NCBI RefSeq assembly: GCF_001311845.1
Contig: NZ_BBCC01000024.1
Coordinates: 1-52,701 of the forward strand
Direction: 5' to 3'
Source of the DNA: Desulfosarcina cetonica JCM 12296
GTDB taxonomy: Bacteria > Desulfobacterota > Desulfobacteria > Desulfobacterales > Desulfosarcinaceae
DNA: 52,701 nucleotides
Of the stretch, positions 8,798-19,465 are shown in pieces (position 1 is the first letter of the stretch; the number at the start of each line of letters is the position of its first letter). The position numbers and the translations under genes were made by a program. Under the pieces are notes generated by a model, which searched no databases, was not told the origin of the DNA, and saw nothing but the letters and a program-made list of their open reading frames with translations.

Positions 8798-11700
8798 ATG
8801 AATCCTTACCACGTTAAAGACCTGCCACCGGTCAGGATTAAACCCTATATCTTGGCACTGACGCTGATTTGGTCGGCCCTTGTCATTGGCCTGTGGGCCT
8901 GGGATGTGATCCAGATCAAACAAGGAAGCCTTGATCTGGCAACCATCCAGGCCCGGGAATCATTGAAGAAAGACATTATTTACCGCCGCTGGAACGCCGG
9001 ACACGGCGGCGTTTATGTTCCCATCACGCCAGCGACGCCGGCCAACCCATATTTGAAAGTGCTATCGGGATATTCCGGTCAATTCCAATCTGGTGCTGAC
9101 CCTGGTAAACCCGGCCTATATGACGCGGCAGGTCCATGAAATGGCCAGCAAAGCAGCCGGGGTCATCGGACATATCACCAGCCTGAATCCCATCCGTCCC
9201 AAAAACGCGCCCGATAAATGGGAGGTAAAGGCTTTGGAAGCATTTGAACGCGGCGATGCGGAAGTCAGCTCGGTGGAGAAGATGGGCGGCATCGAATACC
9301 TGCGCTTGATGCAGCCGCTATTTACGGAAAAGGGTTGCCTGCAATGCCATTCCGAACAGCATTACCGCGTCGGCGACATTCGTGGTGGCATCAGTATATC
9401 GATCCCCACCGCCCCCTTCGTGTTTGTCGAGCACGCCAATATCGTGCGTTCATCCATCGCCCATGGTCTTCTCTGGTTGTTCGGCTTGGCTTTTGTAGGC
9501 TTTGAAATGCAGCGGTTGAACCAGCAGTTGAGGATTCGTCATCGGCTTTCCAAGAACGCATTGATCGAGAGCGAGGCCAAGTACCGGCGGATATTCAACG
9601 CGTCGGTCGCGGCCATTTACATCGTTGACACAGACAAGTATTTTTTGGATTCCAACCAAGCCGGATTGGACCTATTAGGCTACACTCGGGAAGAACTGCT
9701 CGGCATGCGTGTTCCCTATGTCTATGGCGATCCAGATGGCGTTTTTGCGGCCCACGCGCAACTCTTGAAGGGACGCAAGGCCATCAGTTATGAGCATCGG
9801 CTGAAGCGCAAAGACGGGCGTGTCATTACCGTCCTCAGCAACTCCGTACCGATTCTGGATGCCGATGGAAATGTTATCGGCATCCAAAGCACACTCATCG
9901 ACATCACCCTGCGCAAGCAGGCGGAACAGGAGTTGCGCGAAAATCAAACCTTCCTGACGATATTGATCAAAGCATTGCCGGATCTGGTCTGGTTGAAGGA
10001 CCCGGATGGCGTATACCTGGCCTTCAATTCCCGATTTCAACGGTTTTTCGGGAAAGCGGAGAAAGACATCATCGGGAAGACCGATTATGATTTCATGGGA
10101 CGGGAGCAGGCCGATGCTTTCAGATACCATGACAAACGCGCCATTGAAAAAGCTGCCCCGAGCATCAACGAGGAGGAGGTCACCTATGCCGATGATGGTC
10201 ATCGGGAAATTCTCGAAACCATAAAAACACCCATCTATACGGAAGCCGGAAGGCTGATGGGTGTGTTGGGAATCGCTCGTGATATCACCGAACGCAAATT
10301 GAAGGAAAAAATCCAGGCCGCCAAACTGCGGCTGATCGAGTTTTCCGCGACGCACGCCAGTGTGGAACTGCTGCAAAATTTCCTGGACGAAGCCGAAGCC
10401 CTCACCAACAGTTCAATCGGTTTCTATCATTTCGTTGATGAAGACCAGAAAACGCTGTCGCACCAAACCTGGTCCACGAACACCCTGAACAACGCCTGCC
10501 ACGTGGAAGGGGCGCCTAAACACGCCGCCCTTACCCAAGCAGGGGTGTGGGCTGACTGCGTCAAGCAGCGCAGACCCGCCATTCACAACGATTATGCGAG
10601 GCTTGAACACCAAAAGGGGATGCCGCCGGGTCACGTGCCGGTTACTCGCGAACTCGTCGTGCCGGTCATTCGAAACCATCGGATCCAGGCGATTTTCGGC
10701 GTGGGGAATAAAACCACCGCCTACACCAGCAATGATGTTGACATCATTGAGCAGTTTGCCGAGCTGTCGTGGGAGACGATCAATTACGAGCGCGCCCGGG
10801 ACGCCCAGCGTGAAAGCGAGGAAAGATATCGATCCATGATGGAGGCGATGAATGATGCGGCCTTCATTTGTTCACCGGATTTCCACATCGAGTATCTGAA
10901 TCCTGCCATGGCCAGAAGAATCGGCCGTGACGCAACCGGTGAAATCTGCCATCAAGCGATCAACCATCTGGATGAATGCTGCCCCTGGTGCGCCATGGAC
11001 ACCATCCAGCAGGGCGCGAGCCTGAAAACGGAAGTCAAAAGCCCGCTGGACGGTCGCTATTACCAAGTTTCCAATTCGCCGATCCAGCACCGGGACGGCG
11101 TCATTTCAAAAATGGCCATCTACACCGATATCACCCAAATCAAGGGGGCGGAAGAGCGTCTCCGGCAAGCCCAGAAAATGGAATCGCTGGGCAATCTGGC
11201 CGGTGGCATCGCCCACGATTTCAACAATATTTTGTCGCCCATCATCGGTTTGTCGGAACTGTTGATGATGGACCTTCCCGAAGGCGGCTTCGAACGTGAG
11301 CATGTGAACGGCATCTTGAAATCTGCCAAACGAGCCTCCGATCTGGTACAGCAAATTCTCTCTTTCAGTCGGCAGTCCGAGAAGAAACGGATTCCGATTC
11401 GGATTCAGCAGATTCTGAAAGAGGTGTTCAAGTTGATGCGATCGACGATTCCCTCCAATATTCCGATCAAGCGGGCCATCCAGGTGGCGTGTGGTCAGGT
11501 TCTCGCCGATCCGACGCAAATCCACCAGATCGTCATGAACCTGGTGACCAACGCCTTTCACGCGGTTGAGGAAAATGACGGTGAAATCGCACTCTCGTTA
11601 AGAGAAGTCACCATCGACAAAACCATGCTGACAGGATCGATGCTGGAGCCGGGCCAATATGCGGTGATATCCGTTTCGGATACGGGCTGTGGAATCGAGC

Positions 11701-12317
11701 CGGCCATTTTGGAGAAGATCTTTGAGCCGTATTTCACCACCAAAAAACCGGGGAAGGGAACCGGCCTCGGTCTTTCGGTGGTTTACGGCATCGTCAAAGA
11801 CCATGGGGGTGACATTCGGGTGACCAGTCCACCCGGGGAGGGCACGACCTTCGATATTTATCTGCCGATCATCGAGGCTGAGGATGAGAATGATCACCTT
11901 GTGGATAAGGATGAACACCAGCCCGGCGGAAACGAACACATTTTATTGGTTGACGATGAAGAACCGGTTGTGAAAGTCGAAAAGATCATGCTTGAACGCT
12001 TGGGGTATCGTGTGACGACGCGTGTCAGCAGCATGGACGCCCTATATGCGTTCAAGGCGCGTCCGCATGCCTTTGACTTGGTCATCTCCGACATGACGAT
12101 GCCGAATATGACCGGCGACCAATTATCCCGGGCAATGCTCGAGATCCGTCCCGGCATGCCCATCGTGATTTGTACCGGGTTCAGTGAAAGAATCGACAAG
12201 CAAAAAGCCGATGCGATCGGTATCAAGGGCTTTTTGAAAAAACCGGTCATCAAGTCCAAGATGGCTGAAATGGTTAGAACGATCCTGGATGAAGCGCAAG
12301 GTCAGATTCAACCTTGA
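8798..12317 (+). CDS. Hybrid histidine kinase with DUF3365 (heme-motif) sensor, PAS, GAF and receiver; frameshift near 9060
   Basis: About 1173 residues when joined. Order: short cytoplasmic N-terminus, helix about 18-38, periplasmic DUF3365 (Tll0287-like) sensor about 45-210 with [17 protein letters not shown] and a c-type heme motif CLQCH near residue 180, second helix about 215-235, two PAS domains, a GAF domain with [12 protein letters not shown] sequence, a third PAS, HisKA ([11 protein letters not shown], about 805), HATPase ([11 protein letters not shown]) and a C-terminal receiver with phosphoacceptor in [10 protein letters not shown]. The frame breaks after NPYLKV; the sensor resumes as YRDIPVNSN one base on. 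Two missing C bases (giving KVPYRDI) or one extra base would explain it. It likely senses redox state or a small ligand in the periplasm; its output partner is unknown. Confidence 0.85.
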
Positions 12318-12351
12318 CGGATTCGTAAAAAGCCCGATATCGGCGTTACGC
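12314..12351. repeat. Dispersed repeat copy between convergent kinases
   Basis: A 38 bp copy of the repeat seen at 3292-3329, in reverse orientation and differing at one base. It supplies the TGA stop of the upstream kinase (12315-12317) and reaches into the last codons of the convergent kinase ending at 12346. The two kinase genes are therefore separated only by this repeat. No terminator-like T-run accompanies it. Confidence 0.7.
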
Positions 12352-15300
12352 TTCATCCCCGTCCAACGCTTCACGCACCTTGATACCAAGCTTTTCCATC
12401 GAGAATGGTTTGGGTATGAAATTCACGCCTTCATCCAAAACGCCGTGATGGGCGATAACGTTGGCGGTATATCCGGACATGAACAGGCACTTCATATTCG
12501 GATGAATAGACCGGATGCGGCTGGCCAAATCCCGCCCGTTCATTTCGGGCATGACCACATCCGTCACAAGCAGATGGATCTCACCGGCATGCACCTCGGC
12601 CAGGCGAATGGCTTCATTCGGTGTGCTGGATGGCCTCACTTGATACCCCATGCTTTCGAGCATGATGGTTGTCATTTCAAGAATTGCCGGTTCGTCCTCC
12701 ACCAGCAGGATGGTCTCGTTGCCGCCTTCGGCCGGTGGCTCTTTTTCTTTCTTTGGCGCCTCGTCTGCCCGGGTTTTGTGACGCGAGAGGTAGATTTTAA
12801 ATGTCGTCCCCTGGCCCGGCTCGCTGTATACATTGATAAAACCATTGTTTTGCTTGACGATGCCATATACTGTTGACAGTCCCAGTCCCGTGCCCCTGCC
12901 GGATTCCTTGGTTGTGAAAAAAGGTTCGAAGATTTCATTCAAGATCTCGGCGTCCATGCCGCAGCCGTTGTCGCTGACGGCCAGCAGCACATATTCACCC
13001 GGCCTGAACCCGAGGTGCTGGCTGCAATAGTCCTCATCGAATATCGTATTGCCCGTTTCGATGGTGACCTTGCCCACATCCGTGATGGCGTCCCGGGCGT
13101 GACGCAAAGGTTGGCCAGGATCTGATCGATTTGGCCAGGATCGATCATCACCGGCCAAACCGCCTCGCCCGGCAGCCATGCCAGATCGATATCTTCCCCG
13201 ATGAAGTGCCTCAGCATCAGCATCATGCCCGCAACGGTTTTGTTGATGTCGAGCACCTGGGGAGCGATGGTCTGTTTCCTGGCAAAGGCCAGCAGTTGGC
13301 GGGTAATATCGGCGGAGCGCTGGGCCGCTTTCACGATTTCCATCAAGGCAGCATGTAGTTGAAGGGCGGGGTCCGTCTGAGCCAGAGCCAGTTCTCCATA
13401 TCCGAGGATGACACTGAGCATGTTGTTGAAATCGTGCGCCACCCCGCCGGCCAAGCGTCCGACGGATTCCATTTTCTGAGCCTGCCGGAGTTGATTTTCG
13501 AGTTTGGATTTCTCCTCTTCGGCCTTTTGACGCTCGGTAATGTCACGGGCGATACCCAATACGCCGACAAGTTCTCCCTGGTTATCGATCATCGGCGTTT
13601 TTATCGTATCCAACAGTGCGCGATGCCCATCGTCGGCAAAGGTGACCCACTCCTCATTACTGATGGGCTTGCCGGCGGCAGTGGCCATGCTGTCCCGTTC
13701 ACGGAAGAAGTCCGCCAGGGATTTGTCCACAAAGTCGTAGTCTGTTTTACCTACAATTTCCGCTTCTTTGGCTCCGCATAAACGCTCAAACATCGCGTTG
13801 CAGGATAGAAAGACACCATTCGGGTCTTTTAGCCAGATCAAATCGGGGATGGTTTGCAACAGGGCACGCTGAAAGCTTTCGCTTTCCCTCAAGCTTTGTT
13901 CCATCCGTTTTCGTTCCGTGATGTCCGTCGCAAAGGCGCAATTATACGCCTTGCCGTCAAAAACCACGAAATTGGCCCGAATTTCCACCGGGTAGACACG
14001 GCCGTCCCTCGCACGATGCAACGATTCAAAGGTGAGGGACCCCTTCTCCTGCAAATCTCGCCAATGCTCGGTAAAACTCTCAAGCGAAACGGTCGGGCCG
14101 ATATCCGGTATCGATAATTTCAACAGTTCCTCGCGTGAATACCCCAATGCCCGGCAGGCGGCATCGTTGACATAAAAAAAACTGCCATCTTCGGTCATCC
14201 AGAAGGCCTGGTCAATTGTTTTGTCGATGGCATATTGGGTGAACCGCAATGTCTCTTCCGCCTGCTTATGCGCTGTAATGTCTCGTGAGGTCCCGAAAAG
14301 CTCAGAAATCTTTCCATCCCCGTCGTAACGCGGAAATCCCTGTGAGTTAAACCAATGAATGGAACCGTCAGGAAAAATCGCACGCGCCTCGATGTTGAAG
14401 GGTGTCCCGCTTAGTGCTCTCTGAAAGGCTTCATCAAACATTTCACGGTCATCGGGGTGAAGGGTTTCGATGAAGGTTTTATAATCCGGAATGGTTTTTC
14501 CCGGATCAAAGCCCAGGATCAGAAACATCTGGTCAGACCAAATCGGTTTTCGGGTTTCAACGTCGTGACTCCAGTGTCCGATGTTTGCCATCTTTTGCGC
14601 CAGACGCCATGCTTCCGAAAGATGCCGCAATTTCTCCTCGGATTGTTTTCGTTCGGTGATATCCCTCGCTGCGGCATAGATCAACGATCCTTGATAGGGT
14701 GTTGATCTCCATTCAATCCATCGGTAGGAGCCGTCTTTGCATCGATAGCGGTTAACAAAGTCAATCACTTTTTTACTCGCCGCAAGTTCATTTACCTTAT
14801 TTGTCCTGGCAACATCTTCCGGATGAACCAAATCGATGAACATGGTTCCCTCGAGTTCATCCAGGCGGTAACCGAATGCATTTTGCCAGGCCGGATTCAG
14901 TCTTATGAGCCTGCCGTCAAGGCTCGTTACGCACAGTAAATCAAGGGAGAGACTAAAGATGCGGTCCAGCTCTTCTGTCTTTTCCCCTAGCGCGGCCCGT
15001 GTTTGCAGTAAGCGAACAATAAAGAAGGCAAGAAGCAAAACCGCGATGGCAAGTATGATGAGGATTGCGGTGATGGTGATGGCGAATTCCCGGTGTGTCG
15101 TGAAAACCGATACCGGCTTGTTGATAATGATGCTTCCCTTGGGGAGTTCCGACAAGGAGATGTTGAAGCGCTCCATTTGTTTATAGTCAAACATCGCAAG
15201 GGCGGTCCCGGATTCCTCAATCGGTATCGCGTCGGGATTTTCTCCGGCAAGGAGACGAAGCCCGATGTCGGCCGCCCTTCTACCCTGTTCGCGGCCGCTA

Positions 15301-16124
15301 ACCAGATATCCGCCGACGATGCCATCACCGAGCCTGTTCTCATGGACCCCATAAACCGGTACTTTTGTCGCGGATACGATCATGCGGGTGCTGTCTTTCG
15401 TGGAAAGCGTGTTGCCCGCGCTGTCGGTGGTGAAAGAATTTAGCAATATGATTGAATCGGTTGGAAGCGTGGCAACCGCGGCCCGTGCTTCCGCAAATGT
15501 GCATTTCGGAAGGAAGCGAATTTTCACGCGATCGCCATACGCCGGCATAATCGCTTCCAGCATTCGTTGCGCTGAGATGCCGCTGACGGTCGTGTCACTA
15601 ATCGATAGTATTTCGCTTGTCTCCGGGTGGAGCCTGAGCGCCGTATCGATTGTCGCTTTGATGTCCTGTGTTTCAAGAACGCCGGTAATGCGGTCGCGTC
15701 CCCTGTGCGCATATTTGTTGAAACGGGTGATCCCCGCAAAAACGATCGGAATGCCTGGGAAAAGCGCCGGATGGTCGTCTGTGAGCATTTCCACGGCGGC
15801 GTCATCCAAGGCGATGATCACGTCAATCTTTTTCCCGCGATATTTGTCCATCAGCAACCGTTTCATGCGGGCCAGATGGTGCTTGTCGGGATATCGTTTT
15901 GCGTCAAGATATTCGATGGGAACATCCATTGACGGACACTTTTCACGTAACCGATCGATAGCACCGGTTTCTTCTTCATCCGACCATGAAAAACCCGGAT
16001 GATACGAGTTCAGGAGTAGGATATTTCCGAAAGACCGGTTTTCTGCAGCGACAGATGTCAAAGTGACCGTGACGCTTACAACCGCAGCCCAAAAAGCGTT
16101 ACTGAACCTGATCCGTATATTCAT
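12346..16124 (-). CDS. Hybrid histidine kinase with ABC-binding-protein-like sensor and four PAS domains; frameshift near 13100
   Basis: About 1259 residues when joined. Order: signal peptide (1-27, ending VAAEN), periplasmic ABC_sub_bind-type domain (about 33-310; NILLLNSYHPGFSWSDEE, PIVFAGITRFN), one helix near 345-365, four PAS/PAC units each ending in DITERK-like linkers, HisKA (GGVAHDFNNML, about 895), HATPase (RGTGLGLSTVYG) and a receiver (LLVTDVVMPEMNG). The frame is lost after ILANLCV at 13100 and resumes as ARDAITDVGK; restoring one base (CAC to CAAC on the coding strand) gives LCVNARDAI, the expected N-box. ATG 16124 is preferred over TTG 16145 because it begins a clean signal peptide. 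It likely binds a small periplasmic ligand. One PAS cassette closely resembles one in the convergent kinase. Confidence 0.86.
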
Positions 16125-16506
16125 ATCGGGATTTCTCCACCACAAGAACGGCCAGCCTTATGTCATGAATCCTTGCACGATCCCTTGTTCAGGAATAACT
16201 TGTTGTAGTTTATCAGATTTTAGGAAAAGCACAAGATATTGGGTGTGGTGATTCCCCTGTAAACGGGCAGACTGCGGATGCATGCAAAATGAACGCGGTG
16301 CATCGGGTGGTGACCATTGCCGAACGCGTTTGTACGGTGAGAGGAATCAACGTCCGCTTGCGCAAAATACCAATAACCGTTAATATGGCGACCGTTCAAG
16401 GCGATTCTTGGCACGCATGACCCAGCCTCCTGTAAGCACATTCCACAGCATGGCTTTGGGGCACGATGCGTGATCGGGATCGTTTGTTTTTTGGGGGGAG
16501 GATTTG
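16125..16506. other. Intergenic region upstream of two divergent genes
   Basis: 382 bp between the divergent kinase and the small membrane protein. It must hold the promoters of both. No repeat copy, RNA motif or convincing ORF was seen. GGGGAGG at 16494-16500 is the strong ribosome binding site of the gene at 16507. Confidence 0.4.
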
Positions 16507-16719
16507 ATGAGGGAATGGTCCAAAGGCCCGATGCTCATGGTGCATATTGTGATCGTCACCATGGTGAACGCTTTCTTTTTTCCCCTGATCATGAAATGGA
16601 CCGGATCGATTCTTTATGGATTTCTCGTCAGCGTCGGGTTGCTGGCAGCCTATGGCGGGGTGCTGATGGGTATTTGGGGGACTCGTGTGCCGCCTGCCGA
16701 AACGCGTAAGAAGAGGTGA
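16507..16719 (+). CDS. Small two-helix membrane protein, unknown function
   Basis: A 70-residue protein with two hydrophobic helices: MLMVHIVIVTMVNAFFFPLI (about residues 8-27) and the segment ILYGFLVSVGLLAAYGGVLM (about 34-53), followed by a basic tail ending TRKKR. It is likely an inner membrane protein. A strong GGGGAGGA ribosome binding site lies 6 bp before ATG 16507, which supports it as a real gene. It ends 8 bp before the RNase H start, so the two may be co-transcribed. I do not recognise the family. Confidence 0.6.
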   Translation: MREWSKGPMLMVHIVIVTMVNAFFFPLIMKWTGSILYGFLVSVGLLAAYGGVLMGIWGTRVPPAETRKKR

Positions 16720-16727
16720 TTGTCGTC

Positions 16728-17471
16728 ATGCCCATCAAGAAATACTATGCTGTTGCCGTCGGCCGCCAGCCGGGGATCTATACCCAATGGTTTGGGCCGG
16801 CAGGCGCCAAAGCCCAGGTGGATGGGGTTGTTGGCGCCCGATACAAAGGGTTCCCCACCATCGAGGAGGCCCGCGCCTTTGTTGAGGCCCATCGCGATAC
16901 GAACAACAGCGGCCGGATGCAGCCTGGAAAACCCTCCCCCAAGGCGGCTAAAGCTAAAGCGGCTAAAGCTAAAAAAGAAGATTCCACGATCGATCTAGGC
17001 GACCGAATCGTGGTCTACACCGATGGTTCCAGCCTGGGCAATCCCGGTCCCGGCGGATATGGGGTGGTCATCCCCACTGCTGGCGGCGATCGGGAATTTT
17101 CGGCGGGCTATCGCCGCACGACCAACAACCGCATGGAACTGATGGCCTGCATCGTGGGGCTCGAGCAGTTGGACCCACCGACGGCCGTGGCGCTGTACAG
17201 CGATTCGCGCTACGTGGTGGACGGCATCACCAAGGGCTGGGCCAGGAACTGGCGTCGTCGGGGATGGCGCAAGAGCAATGGTGAGCCCGCCCTTAACGTC
17301 GATTTGTGGTCGCGTCTGCTCGATCTTTGTGAGCGCCACGACGTGATGTTTGTCTGGGTCAAGGGCCACGCGGGCAATCCCGGCAACGAACGCTGCGACC
17401 AGCTGGCCACGCGGGCGGCGGGTGGCGCCCATCTGATGGCCGACATCGCCTATGAAGGCGGTGGCAACTAA
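16728..17471 (+). CDS. rnhA: Ribonuclease H with N-terminal hybrid-binding domain
   Basis: Degrades the RNA strand of RNA-DNA hybrids. 247 residues: an N-terminal RNase H1 hybrid-binding (caulimovirus viroplasmin-type) domain at about 3-45 (KYYAVAVGRQPGIY...YKGFPTIEEARAFV), a Lys/Ala-rich linker at about 65-88 with repeated KAAKAKA units, and an RNase HI domain at about 92-235. Catalytic acids are visible in VYTDGSSLGNPGPGG, NNRMELMACI, LYSDSRYVVDGI and GNERCDQLA (Asp, Glu, Asp, Asp). WVKGHAGNPGNE is the usual handle and loop. ATG 16728 is taken over GTG 16716 because the domain begins right after it. Confidence 0.93.
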   Translation: MPIKKYYAVAVGRQPGIYTQWFGPAGAKAQVDGVVGARYKGFPTIEEARAFVEAHRDTNNSGRMQPGKPSPKAAKAKAAKAKKEDSTIDLGDRIVVYTDGSSLGNPGPGGYGVVIPTAGGDREFSAGYRRTTNNRMELMACIVGLEQLDPPTAVALYSDSRYVVDGITKGWARNWRRRGWRKSNGEPALNVDLWSRLLDLCERHDVMFVWVKGHAGNPGNERCDQLATRAAGGAHLMADIAYEGGGN

Positions 17472-17503
17472 TCGCAATCCGGTCTCAAGTTCACGTTTCC
17501 CGA

Positions 17504-18160
17504 TTAATGCTCGGTTTTATGTCGCATGCGGAAGAGAACGATATGCAATTCCTCACCGTCGGTACAAAGGCGCTGGCGACGGACCTGGATGTCGTAGTGA
17601 TGACGCATGCGTTCCCAGAACTCAACGCCGGTGCGACGGACGGACTCGGCCATAATGATCGTACCGCCGGGGTTCAGGTAGCGCTCGAAAAGGGCTTCGA
17701 GCCCGTCGATGTCCTCGGAGCGGTAGATCGTTTCGGATCCGACGATATAGTCGAAGCGACCCTCAAGGTCGGGTACGTTCCAATCCAGCCGGCTAATCGG
17801 CAGCTCCGCACAGCCATTGGCCAGGGCATTGGCACGGGCGAAATTCAAGGCGTGGGGGTTGAGTTCGGTCATGGTTACCCGGTGGCCGGCCCGGGCGGCG
17901 GCGATGCCCACCAGCCCCAACCCGGAGCCGATCTCCAGCATGGTTTTATTTCCCTCCGGTGGTAGGCTGGTCAGATAACTTGCCAGGACGCCGGAGGCTT
18001 CCCAGAGCTTGGCCCATAGCGGGAAATGAAGGGTGATGTCGTCATGGTCGAGGAACCGGTCGATGGTAGCGGGTTTGAAGAGCTGCAGGGTGGTCCCGTT
18101 AATGCTGATCGGTATGGCTTCGGGGTCGTAGGTGCGTACAAAATGATCCAGGTCGAACAT
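17504..18160 (-). CDS. Class I SAM-dependent methyltransferase, METTL21/Methyltransf_16-like
   Basis: 218 residues. It resembles the PF10294-type methyltransferases, many of which modify protein lysines. Visible features: HFPLWAKLWEASGVLASYL before the fold (the family's W..A..L motif), motif I LEIGSGLGLVGIAAARAG at about 82-99, TELNPHALNFARANA at the acidic strand end, and FDYIVGSETIYRSEDIDGL, whose ETIYR corresponds to the D/E-x-x-Y motif IV. ATG 18160 is preferred because AAGGAAA lies upstream and MFDLDHFVRTYDPE is a plausible start; the frame stays open to 18232. It follows an AF1514-family gene by 34 bp on the same strand. The substrate is unknown. Confidence 0.8.
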   Translation of the reverse strand: MFDLDHFVRTYDPEAIPISINGTTLQLFKPATIDRFLDHDDITLHFPLWAKLWEASGVLASYLTSLPPEGNKTMLEIGSGLGLVGIAAARAGHRVTMTELNPHALNFARANALANGCAELPISRLDWNVPDLEGRFDYIVGSETIYRSEDIDGLEALFERYLNPGGTIIMAESVRRTGVEFWERMRHHYDIQVRRQRLCTDGEELHIVLFRMRHKTEH

Positions 18161-18194
18161 GGAAATGCGTTTTCCTTCATGAAAATGGATGGCG

Positions 18195-18490
18195 TTAGCG
18201 TTGCGACAGGTAGATGAAAATGAACTGTTCATCGTTGATATCGACGGTCATGTCACAGTTGCGGGCCTCGGCATAGTCGAGCCAACCCGGTTTGCCGGCG
18301 GCGGTACATTCCATATCGGGATAATGATCGCCAGTGGTGGCGTCATACCAACTCACCAGCACGGATCCGGGCAAAGGGATTTGACTTTGTTTTCCGCGAG
18401 GGTCTTGGCCGTGCTGAAATCAAGATCAGAGAGGTCGGTTCTGATTTTGAGGGGATTGATCAATTGGTACTTCAGCGGCGCCTTTGCCAT
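18195..18490 (-). CDS. AF1514-family small protein; frameshift near 18363
   Basis: This small gene becomes visible only when a frameshift is bridged. From ATG 18490 the minus strand reads MAKAPLKYQLINPLKIRTDL and continues DLDFSTAKTLAENKVKS, then stops early. One frame over, the text resumes as VLVSWYDATTGDHYPDMEC and KPGWLDYAEARNCDMTVDIN, ending IFIYLSQR at a TAA at 18195. The joined 98-residue protein resembles the AF1514 family of unknown function found in anaerobes. One missing G in the pair at 18363-18364 explains the break. A very good AAAGGAGACAGG ribosome binding site lies upstream, and the gene probably forms an operon with the methyltransferase that follows. Confidence 0.68.
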
Positions 18491-18595
18491 TCCTGTCTCC
18501 TTTGGATGAACAGCTGATGAACAAGCGTCTGACCGATGTAGTATGCGCGGCTAAAAAAATCAATATCGCTAAAAGACAGTTTAAAAAGCTCGCCG

Positions 18596-19465
18596 TTAAA
18601 GGCGGTAGAACAGCGCCGTAAAGACCGCCCACATCAGAATCCCGGCCGTTGCCACAAGGCAGAGACTTGCCAGCCACCGATGGAAAAAACGTTCTTTGCA
18701 GCGTTCCTGATATCCCATGATGGCGCCTAAAAGAATTCCGGCCGCCATTCCACCGCCATGGGCCCAGTTGTTGATCCCCGGCACCATGACGCCGAAAATG
18801 ACGATTCCCATGGCCCAGCCCCCCACTTGGCGGTAGATGGCCTGCCCGTAGACGCCGCCGCGCCGCTTACCGTAGTAGAGCGCTGCCCCGATGAGCCCGC
18901 AGACGGCGGCGGATGCGCCAATGGTGAGACTGACCCCGGCAATGTAGGAGAGCAGAAAACCGGCCACGCCGCTTAAGGCATAGATGATAAACATGCGGTG
19001 GTTGCCGTATTCGCGCATGATCAGAGGGGCGAGTTGACGCAGGGCCAGCATGTTGAAGGCGATGTGGAGGATGCCGCCATGCAGGTAGGAGGCGGAAACC
19101 AGCGTCCACCAGCGATGATACTGATCGATGGGAAAGACGCCGGTGGCGCCCAGCAACAGAAGCGCGTGATTGTCCGGGGAGAGGAAATGAAGCGGGTTCC
19201 CGGACAAGCGCAGGCTGCCGCGGCTCAACAGCAGGGTGATCAGGTACATGACCAGGTTGGCCGCGATGATGGTGTGCAAAAGTCCCCATTCGCTGTTGAT
19301 CCCCTGGACCAGACGGGATTGCTTCCAGCGGGCACCCGGCGTGGGAATGCCGCAGTATGGGCATCGGGGCTCGTCCGCGCTGACCAGTCGGCGGCAGTTG
19401 GGACACAAAAGGGCATTGTTGCGCGTGCCCTTCGAAGGATCCGTCACCGGTGCTACCATGCCCAT
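18596..19465 (-). CDS. Rhomboid-family intramembrane serine protease with N-terminal zinc ribbon
   Basis: 289 residues. The N-terminus has a zinc-ribbon with two CxxC pairs (LLCPNCRRLV and PRCPYCGIPTP, about residues 20-43). The rest is a rhomboid fold with about seven hydrophobic helices. Catalytic features are the HGGILHIAFNMLAL segment with its His and Asn, the serine in GASAAVCGLIGA (about 187), and the His in WAHGGGMAAGILLG. It is expected to cleave transmembrane segments of substrate proteins. ATG 19465 overlaps the end of the aldo/keto reductase gene by 13 bp (an ATG at 19459 is an alternative), so the two are likely co-transcribed. Confidence 0.9.
   Translation of the reverse strand: MGMVAPVTDPSKGTRNNALLCPNCRRLVSADEPRCPYCGIPTPGARWKQSRLVQGINSEWGLLHTIIAANLVMYLITLLLSRGSLRLSGNPLHFLSPDNHALLLLGATGVFPIDQYHRWWTLVSASYLHGGILHIAFNMLALRQLAPLIMREYGNHRMFIIYALSGVAGFLLSYIAGVSLTIGASAAVCGLIGAALYYGKRRGGVYGQAIYRQVGGWAMGIVIFGVMVPGINNWAHGGGMAAGILLGAIMGYQERCKERFFHRWLASLCLVATAGILMWAVFTALFYRL

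Noticed and set aside
18189..18509. 106-codon plus-strand ORF
   Set aside because: It is the antisense of the AF1514-family gene, which has a strong ribosome binding site and family-like sequence.
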